This document shows positions 1-7,761 of a DNA stretch of 17,607 nt, one piece after another. Position 1 is the first letter of the stretch, and each line of letters begins with the position of its first letter. The notes below the pieces were generated by a model. That model was not told the DNA's origin. It saw only the letters and a program-made list of their open reading frames with translations, and did not search any database. The stretch spans positions 1 to 17,607 of the forward strand of contig JBFJVZ010000116.1 in assembly GCA_041623895.1 (NCBI GenBank), in the 5' to 3' direction. Both the position numbers and the translations under genes were made by a program. Source of the stretch: JBFJVZ01 sp041623895 (GTDB lineage: Bacteria > Planctomycetota > Planctomycetia > Pirellulales > Pirellulaceae).

Positions 1-2
1 CC

Positions 3-2657
3 GATGGAAAACTGATTGCGTTTTCCTCCAATCGGCAAGCCTACGAACGCGAGCTTAGCGAGCGCGAGCAACATCAGTTCAAGCTGGATCCGGCAGTGAT
101 GTGCGAGATCTACATCATGAATGCCGATGGTACAAACTTGAAGCGGCTGACCAACGAGCTGGGTTATGATGGCGGACCTTTCTTTTCACCCGACGGAACG
201 CGGATTTGTTGGCGGCGGTTCTCGGTAGACGGTGCGACAGCCGAAGTCTTCACGATGCGGATCGACGGCACGGATGTCCGGCGACTGACCAATCTGGGTG
301 CGATGAGTTGGGCGCCGTTTTATCATCCCAGCGGCGACTACCTGATCTTTGCGACCAACAAACATGGCTTCGCAAACTTTGAACTGTACCTGGTTCGCGC
401 CGACGGAACGGGCGATCCCGTGCGTGTCACACACACCGAGGGATTCGACGGTCTGCCGGTGTTCCTGCCTGATGGTCAACGGTTGGCGTGGACGTCCAAT
501 CGAACCCCGGAAAAGCGATCGCAGATCTTCATGGGCCAGTGGAACGATGCGGAAGCGCGGCGGCGACTGGGACTTGTCAGCGGTGACGATCGCAACGCCG
601 CGATTGCAGCGGCTGATGCATCGACGCCCGATTTTTCGCCCACCGATGTGATGCGGCACGTCGACTTCTTGACTCGCCGAGAGCTCGGTGGACGCTTGAC
701 CGGCACGGAAGGTGAACGACGTGCGACCGCTTACGTGGCCGCTTATCTGGAGAGCATCGGGCTGGAGCCCGCCGGCGAAAATGGTTCCTTTTTCCAATCG
801 TTCGATTTTCCAGCCGGGTCGTCTCTGAGCGGAGACAATGAATTCAAGGTCGGCGATCGTTCGCTTAAGTTAGACCAGCAGTGGCGTCCACTTTCCTTCT
901 CACGCTCCGGAGACCTGGGACCTACCGAAGTCGTGTTTGCCGGTTACGGGATGCAAGTCCCTGAGTCCAACGGCATGGAAGAATATGACAGCTATGTTCA
1001 TCTGGACGTCCGCGGAAAATGGGTGATGGTGTTGCGTGATTTGCCGCAAGAAATCACCCCGGAACGCCGCCAACAGATCGCTCGCTACAGTTCACCGCGA
1101 CGAAAAGCGACTGTCGCCAGAGATTTGGGCGCCAAGGGAATCATCTTTGTTGCCGGCCCGACCAGTAAAGTTAAACAAGCATTGATTCGCTTCGACCGGA
1201 CCGCCTCACAAGCAGGCGTCAGTCTTGCCGTGGTCTCGATCGACAACGAGATCGCCGCGTCCATGTTCAAGTCCGCCGGCAAAGACTTGGCGGAGACGCA
1301 AGCGAAACTGGATGACGGTTCGATGCAGATGGGCTTTGCACTCGAAGGAGTCACCGCGGCGGCGACCATCGGGATCGAGCGGAAAACGGGAACCGGTCGC
1401 AACGTGATCGCCCGGCTGACCGCCGGAGAAAAGGCAAACTGGCAGCAGCCCGTCGTGATTCTCGGCGCCCATATCGATCACCTCGGCAGTGGTGGCAGCA
1501 GCAGTAGCCTGGCGACCGACGATGAACGCGAACAGATTCATTTCGGCGCGGACGACAACGCCAGTGGTGTCGCTGCAATGCTGGAAATCGCGCAGTACCT
1601 TGCCAGCGAGAAAAAGGCGGGTCGCTTGCAGGCGAAGCGTGATTTTGTGGTGGCTGCCTGGAGTGGTGAAGAACTCGGGCTGTTTGGCTCTCAGGCTTTC
1701 GTGTCATCCTATTACGATTTGTATCCACAGGCTCCGAAACCGCATCCGCACGCGGCTCATGGGCATGGGCACGCACATCCACACGGCGAATCGGTAGCTG
1801 CCGACAAACACGGCAACAAACCTGCACACGAACCGACAGAGAAAACTGCGCAGCCACATCACGCAGCAGACGCGCACTCCAAAACCAAAGGCAACGCCCC
1901 GCCAGATGTTAAAGTTGCCCCCGACAGCGAACAGCTTGCCGGCTCACAGGCCCATGCGCACGGGACCAGTCCCGAAGCAACAAAGTTGACGGCGGCGGTT
2001 GCCACCTATTTGAACTTGGACATGGTGGGTCGGCTTAGCGACAAGCTGATCGTGCAAGGTATCGGGTCTTCACCGGGCTTTGCCGGCGAAGTTCAACGTC
2101 GCAATGTACCGGTTCGGCTGGAATTGAAACTTGACAAATCCAGCACGCGTTTGCCAACGGATGCATCGGCGTTCGTTGCTCGCGATGTTCCGATTCTTTC
2201 CGCATTCACGGGAGCACACGAGGACTACCACACGCCGCGAGATACACCCGACAAATTGAACTATGACGGTGCGGCGCAGGTCTCGCGGTTGTTCGCACTT
2301 TTGTCTCGCGGTTTTTTGACCGCCGCTGAGCTGCCGAAATTCGAGCTGAACGAGGGCAAAAAGTCGAAAGAGACACCACGTGTCCGGATGACCGCGTACT
2401 TGGGGACGATTCCCGATTATGCGGCTGGTGATGTCAAAGGTGCCAAGTTGAGCGGTGTCGGCAAAGGCGGTCCAGCGGAAAAAGCGGGTGTTCGCGGCGG
2501 TGACATCATCGTCAAATTGGCCGGTCGAAAGGTCGAAGATTTGTACGACTATACCTATGCCATCGAGGCCCTGAAGATCGGTGAAGAGGTCGAAATCGTG
2601 GTCCAACGAGGCGAAAAAACGATTCCGCTGAAGATCACTCCCGCCTCGCGAGATTAG
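3..2657 (+). CDS. PD40 beta-propeller / PA / M28 zinc peptidase / PDZ protein (5' end missing)
   Basis: The reading frame is open to the left edge of the window, and the first bases already encode a PD40 motif (DGKLIAFSSNR). The gene therefore starts upstream, and the GTG/ATG near 96-101 is internal. Residues below are counted from codon 96. At least four PD40 (TolB-like) repeats lie before about residue 150. A PA-like segment at about 280-420 is followed by an M28 aminopeptidase domain. Its candidate metal and catalytic residues are H459 (HIDHLG), D486/D487 (GADDNASG), E525/E526 (SGEELGL), D642 (LDMVGR) and H712 (DYHTPRD). A PDZ domain (about 765-850) ends the protein. Members of this family are exported zinc exopeptidases; the propeller and PDZ parts probably bind protein substrate or partners. 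An insert of about 80 residues with 14 histidines sits inside the peptidase domain (bases 1734-1980). The peptidase family is certain; substrate and localisation are inferred, because the signal peptide lies outside the window. Confidence 0.9.
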   Translation, partial: DGKLIAFSSNRQAYERELSEREQHQFKLDPAVMCEIYIMNADGTNLKRLTNELGYDGGPFFSPDGTRICWRRFSVDGATAEVFTMRIDGTDVRRLTNLGAMSWAPFYHPSGDYLIFATNKHGFANFELYLVRADGTGDPVRVTHTEGFDGLPVFLPDGQRLAWTSNRTPEKRSQIFMGQWNDAEARRRLGLVSGDDRNAAIAAADASTPDFSPTDVMRHVDFLTRRELGGRLTGTEGERRATAYVAAYLESIGLEPAGENGSFFQSFDFPAGSSLSGDNEFKVGDRSLKLDQQWRPLSFSRSGDLGPTEVVFAGYGMQVPESNGMEEYDSYVHLDVRGKWVMVLRDLPQEITPERRQQIARYSSPRRKATVARDLGAKGIIFVAGPTSKVKQALIRFDRTASQAGVSLAVVSIDNEIAASMFKSAGKDLAETQAKLDDGSMQMGFALEGVTAAATIGIERKTGTGRNVIARLTAGEKANWQQPVVILGAHIDHLGSGGSSSSLATDDEREQIHFGADDNASGVAAMLEIAQYLASEKKAGRLQAKRDFVVAAWSGEELGLFGSQAFVSSYYDLYPQAPKPHPHAAHGHGHAHPHGESVAADKHGNKPAHEPTEKTAQPHHAADAHSKTKGNAPPDVKVAPDSEQLAGSQAHAHGTSPEATKLTAAVATYLNLDMVGRLSDKLIVQGIGSSPGFAGEVQRRNVPVRLELKLDKSSTRLPTDASAFVARDVPILSAFTGAHEDYHTPRDTPDKLNYDGAAQVSRLFALLSRGFLTAAELPKFELNEGKKSKETPRVRMTAYLGTIPDYAAGDVKGAKLSGVGKGGPAEKAGVRGGDIIVKLAGRKVEDLYDYTYAIEALKIGEEVEIVVQRGEKTIPLKITPASRD

Positions 2658-2764
2658 CGATTAGGGGCCGATTTATCCCTGTCGCCCGAAAACCAGGCCA
2701 AGAGCGGAGCCTAACTCGCGAATAATAGGGGACTTGGAGCAACGGTTCCCCAGTTCGTCTGGCC

Positions 2765-2805
2765 CGGCAGTTGCATCATGTCCTACCATTTAATGATGGC
2801 TGCCG
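2765..2805 (+). other. Stem-loop in the leader of the YugP-type gene
   Basis: CGGCAG (2765-2770) pairs with CTGCCG (2800-2805), and the inner CATCAT (2774-2779) pairs with ATGATG (2793-2798). The result is a 12-bp two-part stem with a 3x1 internal loop and a 13-nt loop. It ends 41 bases before the ATG of the downstream gene and has no T-tract, so it does not look like a terminator. It could be an mRNA leader structure or a protein-binding site. The pairing is seen directly; any role is a guess. Confidence 0.4.
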
Positions 2806-2846
2806 AATTGGCGGCCCGTCGTTCGATACTTAAGTGAGTCAATCAA

Positions 2847-3521
2847 ATGATTTTCGACCCGATGTACTTTTTGTTCATCGCTCCCGCTTTTTTACTGGGG
2901 TTGTATGCCCAGTGGAAAGTTAAATCGTCGTTTGCGGCTATGAGTAAAGTCCCGGCCCGCATGTCGGGGTTCGAGGCTGCCAGGCGGATGTTGGATTCGG
3001 ACGGTCTGCAGTCGGTGGCTATCGAACAGGTCCCCGGACATCTGAGTGACCATTACGATCCACGCGCCAAGGTACTGCGGCTGAGTCCCGAGGTTTTCAA
3101 CGGACGATCGATGGCTTCGCTGGGAGTCGCCTGTCACGAAGCTGGTCACGCGTTCCAGGATGCCAAGGGCTACGCACCGCTGAAGATTCGCAACGCGGCC
3201 GTGCCAGCTGCCGGGTTTGGCTCCAGCGCCGGAATGTTGATGCTGATCGGCGGATTCATTGCCGGTTGGGAGCCGCTGATTTGGATTGGCATCGCAGCCT
3301 TTTCGGCCGTCGTGTTTTTTCAAGTGATCAACTTGCCGGTCGAATTCGATGCCAGTGCGCGAGCCCGGCACCAGTTGGTTGCCAGCGGCATGATTGCCGA
3401 TCGCGAAGAGCAGTATGTCGCGAAAGTTTTGAATGCGGCCGCCTTGACGTATGTCGCTGCCACACTGCAAGCGATCCTGACGTTGGCGTATTACATTTGG
3501 CGAGCCCAATCGCGCGATTAG
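2847..3521 (+). CDS. YugP-type membrane zinc metallopeptidase
   Basis: The 224-residue protein matches the neutral zinc metallopeptidase family typified by Bacillus YugP (Zn_peptidase_2). An N-terminal hydrophobic segment (about residues 6-22) is followed by a soluble stretch ending in the HEAGH zinc motif (H97, E98, H101). Two central hydrophobic segments follow (about 118-165). The sequence LPVEFDASARA then holds E166, the probable third zinc ligand of the family, and a last membrane segment lies near 195-215. Length and motif order are normal for the family, so the enzyme is probably active. The role is likely membrane protein turnover, but family members are poorly characterised. The ATG at 2847 starts directly at the expected hydrophobic N-terminus; only a weak purine-rich stretch (AAGTGAG) precedes it. 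A terminator lies downstream, so the gene may be transcribed alone. Confidence 0.88.
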   Translation: MIFDPMYFLFIAPAFLLGLYAQWKVKSSFAAMSKVPARMSGFEAARRMLDSDGLQSVAIEQVPGHLSDHYDPRAKVLRLSPEVFNGRSMASLGVACHEAGHAFQDAKGYAPLKIRNAAVPAAGFGSSAGMLMLIGGFIAGWEPLIWIGIAAFSAVVFFQVINLPVEFDASARARHQLVASGMIADREEQYVAKVLNAAALTYVAATLQAILTLAYYIWRAQSRD

Positions 3522-3579
3522 CGCCGAAGGCCGGGAATCCAAAGAACCGGCCGTGAAAAACCTGGTCATTCGCTTTCTT

Positions 3580-3614
3580 AAGGCCGGTGGGTTATATTTC
3601 ACCGGCCTTTCTTT
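3580..3614 (+). terminator. Rho-independent terminator after the YugP-type gene
   Basis: AAGGCCGGTG (3580-3589) and CACCGGCCTT (3600-3609) form a perfect 10-bp stem around a 10-nt AT-rich loop, followed by a T-rich tail (TTTCTTT). It separates the peptidase gene from the Bax-inhibitor-1 family gene, which therefore probably has its own promoter. Confidence 0.8.
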
Positions 3615-3664
3615 CCCCACTCCGGGTCCTCTGTTTTCCAACTTCAAGTGAGTGAACAAGGTCA

Positions 3665-4408
3665 ATGAGCAACCTCAATCCTTACGCCACCACTGCAGCA
3701 GCGGCCGATGCAGCGGTACCTGCAGCGTTTGCCGAAGAGTCAGAACGCGCCGGTTTTATTCGCCGTACCTATACGCATCTGGCCGGTGCCATCTTTGCGT
3801 TGGTCGCGCTTGAGACAGCCATCTTTACCCTGGTGCCCAGTGAAACGATTGGACCGTGGGTGATGCGTATGAGTGGCATCGGATGGTTGGTCGTGCTGGG
3901 GGTCTTCATGGCGGTTAGTTGGCTCGCACGCAGTTGGGCCAGCAGCGATACATCACGCGGGGTGCAGTATCTTGGACTGGGACTGTATGTGGTTGCGGAA
4001 GCCGCGATTCTGCTACCACTCTTGTACATTGCGGTTTACTACGTCGATGCCAGCTTACCGCTTTCGGCGGGCATCATCACGTTGGCTTGCTTTGGCGGTT
4101 TGACAGCGTTTGTGTTCATGACGCGCGTCGATTTGGCACCGTGGGGCAAGTATTTAGCGATCGCCGGATTCGTTGCGTTGGGGGCGATCGCCGCCAGCCT
4201 GATTACCGGCGCGTTTACGCTGGGCATTGTTTTCAGTGCAGCGATGATTGCTTTGGCGTGCGGCTACATTCTGTACGATACTTCCAATGTGCTGCATCAT
4301 TACCGGACCGATCAGTACGTTGCCGCGTCGCTGGCGCTATTCGCGTCGGTCGTGTTGCTGTTTTGGTACGTGTTGCGAATCATGATGATGTTCGCTAGCG
4401 ACGATTAA
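3665..4408 (+). CDS. Bax inhibitor-1 / YccA family membrane protein
   Basis: The 247-residue protein is very hydrophobic, with about seven predicted membrane segments spread from residue 35 to 243, which is the topology of the Bax inhibitor-1/YccA/YbhL (UPF0005) family. The C-terminal part (YDTSNVLHHY, then a membrane helix ending in YVLRIMMMFASDD) matches the family pattern of acidic residues beside the last helices and a terminal LRI motif. The N-terminal 30 residues are Ala-rich and soluble. Bacterial members are linked to calcium leak or to inhibition of FtsH-type proteolysis (YccA); which applies here cannot be told. It lies next to a membrane protease gene, a suggestive pairing, but the terminator between them argues against a shared transcript. 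The ATG at 3665 is the first in-frame start that keeps the usual short soluble N-terminus. Confidence 0.88.
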   Translation: MSNLNPYATTAAAADAAVPAAFAEESERAGFIRRTYTHLAGAIFALVALETAIFTLVPSETIGPWVMRMSGIGWLVVLGVFMAVSWLARSWASSDTSRGVQYLGLGLYVVAEAAILLPLLYIAVYYVDASLPLSAGIITLACFGGLTAFVFMTRVDLAPWGKYLAIAGFVALGAIAASLITGAFTLGIVFSAAMIALACGYILYDTSNVLHHYRTDQYVAASLALFASVVLLFWYVLRIMMMFASDD

Positions 4409-4418
4409 GATCGGAAGA

Positions 4419-4500
4419 CCGACCACGGAGTGCTCGGCGACGACAAGACGATAAGACGACGTTAAGACTGCAATCCCGACGCGGGAGTGTTCGGCGACGA
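4419..4500 (+). repeat. Imperfect direct repeat upstream of the dehydratase gene
   Basis: Two 25-nt units, 4419-4443 and 4476-4500, agree at 21 of 25 positions. Both begin CCGAC and end TCGGCGACGA, and their starts are 57 bases apart. They fill much of the 100-base gap before the dehydratase start. They could be operator half-sites or the trace of a small duplication. No protein-binding consensus was recognised. Confidence 0.5.
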
Positions 4501-4508
4501 TCAAACTG

Positions 4509-6467
4509 ATGCCTGATTACTTCGCCGCACCTGCTGACCCTGATTCGTTACTCACCACATCGGACGGCCCCAGCGGCAAACTACCGCTTTCCGATGAGAT
4601 CCTCCGCAACTGGAGCAGCGGGGATATTTTTGGTTTAACGCAAAGCGTCGGCATGGGGTTTGATCCTCGCCGCGTGCTTGGCGATCAATACTTGATTCTC
4701 AGCACACAAGGTGGTGTGCGAAATCCCGACGGCACGCCACTGGCGCTTGGATATCACACCGGCCATTGGGAAGTTGGCTTGTTGGTGCAAGCTGCTGCCG
4801 AGGCTATCAGCGCCCACGACGGAGTTCCCTTTGCGGCCTTTGTCAGTGATCCGTGTGATGGACGCAGCCAGGGTACACGCGGCATGTTCGATTCGCTGCC
4901 CTACCGCAACGATGCGGCGATCGTGATGCGACGGTTGATACGTTCTCTGCCTCGCCGCAAGGGAGTGATTGGCATTGCCACCTGCGACAAAGGCTTGCCG
5001 GCGATGATGATGGCGCTGGCAGGTTGCGGCGACTTGGCGAGCGTATTGGTCCCCGGTGGAGTAACTTTGCCGCCGACCGTGGGCGAAGATGCCGGCAAAG
5101 TCCAAACAATCGGCGCGCGGTACAGCCGAGGTGAGATGTCGTTGGAAGAGGCCTCGTTGGAAGGCTGCCGTGCTTGTGGCACTCCCGGAGGCGGCTGCCA
5201 GTTTTTGGGAACCGCTGCAACCAGCCAGGTCGTAGCCGAAGCCTTGGGGATGACTGTTCCGCATGCGGCGCTGGCTCCCAGCGGCCAACCGATTTGGACT
5301 CAGCTTGCCCGTGATTCGGCCGAGGCATCGCGAATGATGGTGGCGCGAAATGAATCGCTGCGCGATGTGCTGACCGCTGACGCGCTTTACAACGCCATGT
5401 TGATTCATGCCGCCGTTGGCGGCAGTACGAATCTGTTGTTGCATATTCCGGCAATTGCCGCCGCTGCCGGTTTGCAGCGGCCCGATGCCCATGCGTTTCG
5501 CGAAATCAACAAACTCGTGCCGCGATTCGTTGACGTGCTACCGAATGGTCCGGTTGGTCATCCCACCGTACGAATGTTTTTAGCCGGGGGCGTGCCCGAG
5601 GTCGCCTGGCATTTGCGAGAACTTGGATTGCTAAAAGCGAACGCTCGCACGATCACCGGCCTGAGCTGGAATGATTTGTTGGATCAGTGGCGGCATAGCG
5701 ATCGCCGCTCAGCCTGCCGCGATCGGCTGACGGCTGCCGATGGCATCGATCCCGATGAAGTCATCATGCCGCCTGAGGCGGCGCGGGGGCGAGGTCTTAC
5801 CAGCACGGTTTGTTTTCCGTCGGGCAACCTTTGCCCTGAAGGCTCGGTCATCAAGGCCACCTCCATCGATCCCAGCGTCATCGATGACGACAACGTGTAT
5901 CGCAAACGAGGCCCCGCGCGGGTGTTCACGACCGAACGCGATGCGATCGCGGCGATCAAAGGCCAAACGGGCTCGCCGATCAAAGCTGGTGACGTGATTG
6001 TCTTGATCGGCCGCGGTCCGTTGGGCTGTGGGATGGAGGAGACGTATCAAATCACTTCGGCACTCAAGTATCTTTCCTTTGGAAAGCAAGTGGCGTTGGT
6101 GACCGATGCCAGGTTTTCCGGCGTCAGCACGGGCGCGTGCATTGGCCATGTCGGCCCCGAAGCGCTAGCCGGTGGGCCGATCGCCAAAGTTCGGGATGGT
6201 GACATCATTGAAATCGAAGTTGACCGCATCTCTTTATCCGGCCGAGTCGACTTGGGCGAAACAGTTGACGGTGCTGACTTTGTGACCCGCACGGCTCATC
6301 CTGATCTTGCTGTCGATGATGGCGTTCCCGACGACACCAGGCTATGGGCGGCGCTGCAGCAAGTCGGCGGCGGAACCTGGGGGGGCTGTGTGTACGACGT
6401 CGACGAAATCATAAAAACGCTTCAAGCGGGATTAAAAGCAAGTCAGCGGCGGGATCAGACGCCTTAA
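4509..6467 (+). CDS. yjhG: YjhG/YagF-type dehydratase (probable D-xylonate dehydratase, IlvD/Edd family)
   Basis: The 652-residue protein resembles E. coli YjhG/YagF nearly end to end from memory: SDPCDGR.QGT.GMFDSLPY, CDKGLPA, GGGCQFLGTA.TSQVVAE, VLPNGPV.HPTV, DARFSGVSTGACIGHVGPEALAGGP and PDDTRLWA. Length is also the same. The enzyme dehydrates D-xylonate (and similar sugar acids) to 2-keto-3-deoxy acids in the cytoplasm. Likely iron-sulfur ligands are C116, C159 and C230; D160-K161 lies at the metal-binding site of the family. All expected motifs are present, so it is probably active. No xylose dehydrogenase or 2-keto-3-deoxy-xylonate aldolase gene is beside it, so the rest of an oxidative pentose route must be elsewhere. 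It is followed 92 bases later by a class II aldolase with its own possible promoter. The subfamily is secure; the exact substrate is inferred from E. coli relatives. Confidence 0.92.
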   Translation: MPDYFAAPADPDSLLTTSDGPSGKLPLSDEILRNWSSGDIFGLTQSVGMGFDPRRVLGDQYLILSTQGGVRNPDGTPLALGYHTGHWEVGLLVQAAAEAISAHDGVPFAAFVSDPCDGRSQGTRGMFDSLPYRNDAAIVMRRLIRSLPRRKGVIGIATCDKGLPAMMMALAGCGDLASVLVPGGVTLPPTVGEDAGKVQTIGARYSRGEMSLEEASLEGCRACGTPGGGCQFLGTAATSQVVAEALGMTVPHAALAPSGQPIWTQLARDSAEASRMMVARNESLRDVLTADALYNAMLIHAAVGGSTNLLLHIPAIAAAAGLQRPDAHAFREINKLVPRFVDVLPNGPVGHPTVRMFLAGGVPEVAWHLRELGLLKANARTITGLSWNDLLDQWRHSDRRSACRDRLTAADGIDPDEVIMPPEAARGRGLTSTVCFPSGNLCPEGSVIKATSIDPSVIDDDNVYRKRGPARVFTTERDAIAAIKGQTGSPIKAGDVIVLIGRGPLGCGMEETYQITSALKYLSFGKQVALVTDARFSGVSTGACIGHVGPEALAGGPIAKVRDGDIIEIEVDRISLSGRVDLGETVDGADFVTRTAHPDLAVDDGVPDDTRLWAALQQVGGGTWGGCVYDVDEIIKTLQAGLKASQRRDQTP

Positions 6468-6477
6468 ACGGCGACCC

Positions 6478-6505
6478 TTGCGATTGCCGTCCTGTTGGCC
6501 ATAAT
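6478..6505 (+). promoter_or_regulatory. Possible sigma70-type promoter for the aldolase gene
   Basis: TTGCGA (6478-6483, 4 of 6 against TTGACA) and CATAAT (6500-6505, 5 of 6 against TATAAT) are 16 bases apart. Transcription would start near 6512, giving a leader of about 48 bases. The match is moderate. Confidence 0.35.
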
Positions 6506-6559
6506 CGCGGCTGCCGAGAATATTGACACCAAATCCACTCCATCCACAGGAAGCAAATC

Positions 6560-7582
6560 ATGGCATTGGTTCCGCTTCGCGTTGTCCTCGATCACGCGGC
6601 CGAAAACGATTACGGCGTTGCAGCTTTTAACGTCAACAACATGGAACAAATCCAGGCCATCATGGAGGCAGCCGACGAAACTGATTCCCCCGTCATCGTG
6701 CAGGCATCACGTGGCGCTCGAGCTTACTCGCAAGACGCTTATCTTCGTCATCTGATGTTGGCTGCCGTGGAGTTGTATCCGCACATTCCGATTGTCATGC
6801 ACCAGGACCATGGGAACAGCCCCCAGACCTGCCAATCGGCGATCGACAACGGTTTCACCAGCGTGATGATGGACGGCTCTCTGCTGGAAGACGGCAAGAC
6901 GCCGGCCGACTATGAGTACAACGTGCGCGTGACCTTGGAAGTCGTCAAAATGGCGCATGCGCAAGGGGTCAGTGTCGAAGGCGAACTCGGTTGCCTCGGT
7001 TCCTTGGAAACCGGCGGCGGTGAACAAGAAGACGGTCACGGCGCCGAGGGCGAACTATCGCACGACCAACTGCTGACCGATCCCGATGAAGCCGCACGGT
7101 TTGTCGAGGAAACGGGCGTCGATGCGTTGGCAGTAGCAATCGGCACCAGCCACGGTGCTTATAAATTCACCAAAAAACCGACCGGCGATGTGTTGGCAAT
7201 GGACCGCATCGAAGAGATTCACGCCAGGCTGCCCAACACCCACCTGGTGATGCACGGCAGCAGCAGCGTGCCGCAGGAATTACAGGACATCATCAATCAG
7301 TACGGCGGCCAGATCAAGCAAACCTATGGCGTGCCAGTGCAAGAGATTCAGCGAGGCATCAAGCACGGGGTGCGAAAAATCAACGTCGATACCGACTGTC
7401 GCTTGGCGATCACGGGAGCGATTCGCAAGGTTCTCAGTGAAGACCTGGCTGGCTTCGATCCACGGTCTTACTTGAAACCTGCGCGTGCTGCGATGAAACG
7501 AGTTTGCATCGCCCGCATGAAGTCATTCGGACAAGCCGGTAACGCCGCCAAGCTGCGAGCTTCGATGGGAGCGACCGCTTAG
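6560..7582 (+). CDS. fba: Class II fructose-bisphosphate aldolase (CbbA-like subtype)
   Basis: The 340-residue protein is a zinc-dependent class II aldolase, cleaving fructose-1,6-bisphosphate to glyceraldehyde-3-phosphate and dihydroxyacetone phosphate in glycolysis, gluconeogenesis or the Calvin cycle. The HQDH motif supplies catalytic D83 and zinc ligand H84. GTSHGAYK supplies H198 and VMHGSS supplies H232. The SVEGELG segment and the late INVDTDCRLA segment are typical. Length and wording (QTYGVPVQEIQRGIKHGVRKINVDTD) fit the CbbA/Calvin-cycle-type subgroup rather than E. coli FbaA, which does not by itself imply carbon fixation. The start at 6560 is supported by AGGAAG at a proper distance. 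Being beside a sugar-acid dehydratase fits a carbohydrate neighbourhood, though 2-keto-3-deoxy acids are normally split by a different aldolase family. Confidence 0.95.
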   Translation: MALVPLRVVLDHAAENDYGVAAFNVNNMEQIQAIMEAADETDSPVIVQASRGARAYSQDAYLRHLMLAAVELYPHIPIVMHQDHGNSPQTCQSAIDNGFTSVMMDGSLLEDGKTPADYEYNVRVTLEVVKMAHAQGVSVEGELGCLGSLETGGGEQEDGHGAEGELSHDQLLTDPDEAARFVEETGVDALAVAIGTSHGAYKFTKKPTGDVLAMDRIEEIHARLPNTHLVMHGSSSVPQELQDIINQYGGQIKQTYGVPVQEIQRGIKHGVRKINVDTDCRLAITGAIRKVLSEDLAGFDPRSYLKPARAAMKRVCIARMKSFGQAGNAAKLRASMGATA

Positions 7583-7624
7583 CAAATGTAGGCCTGCATT
7601 AAAGACAGCTATCCTGGCGATCCT

Positions 7625-7654
7625 GCCAGGACAGAAAGAGCGTCCGGCTCAGGA
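7625..7654 (+). repeat. 30-nt intergenic repeat, copy 1
   Basis: This unit starts GCCAGGAC, has a variable 5-base middle, then GAGCGTCCGGCTCAGGA. It matches 17328-17357 at 25 of 30 positions without gaps; both copies lie just after the 3' end of a plus-strand gene. GGAC and GTCC within it can pair. The left part also forms the right arm of a 7-bp hairpin (TCCTGGC 7612-7618 with GCCAGGA 7625-7631). Confidence 0.65.
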
Positions 7655-7677
7655 AGGGATTTGAGCCTGGCTTTTCT
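7646..7677 (+). terminator. Possible terminator after the aldolase gene
   Basis: GGCTCA (7646-7651) pairs with TGAGCC (7662-7667) around a 10-nt loop, and the stem is followed shortly by CTTTTCTT. The stem is short and three bases separate it from the T-rich run, so it is a moderate candidate. It overlaps the 30-nt repeat. Confidence 0.45.
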
Positions 7678-7707
7678 TAGGAGTCGCGGTCAACGCGAGC
7701 GTCCAAC

Positions 7708-7735
7708 ACGGGGGCGTGCCGTCATATTCCCCCGT
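7708..7735. other. Hairpin between the convergent aldolase and sugar-transferase genes
   Basis: ACGGGGG (7708-7714) and CCCCCGT (7729-7735) form a perfect 7-bp GC-rich stem with a 14-nt loop. It lies 26 bases beyond the stop of the minus-strand gene and could protect or end transcripts arriving from either side. There is no T-tract on either strand, so it is not called a terminator. Confidence 0.35.
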
Positions 7736-7761
7736 CAACTGGCTGTCGGACAGAAACACGC

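Noticed and set aside
4635..5492. Minus-strand reading frame of 285 codons
   Set aside because: It is antisense to the dehydratase gene, with no recognisable domains; long antisense frames are common in GC-rich genes.
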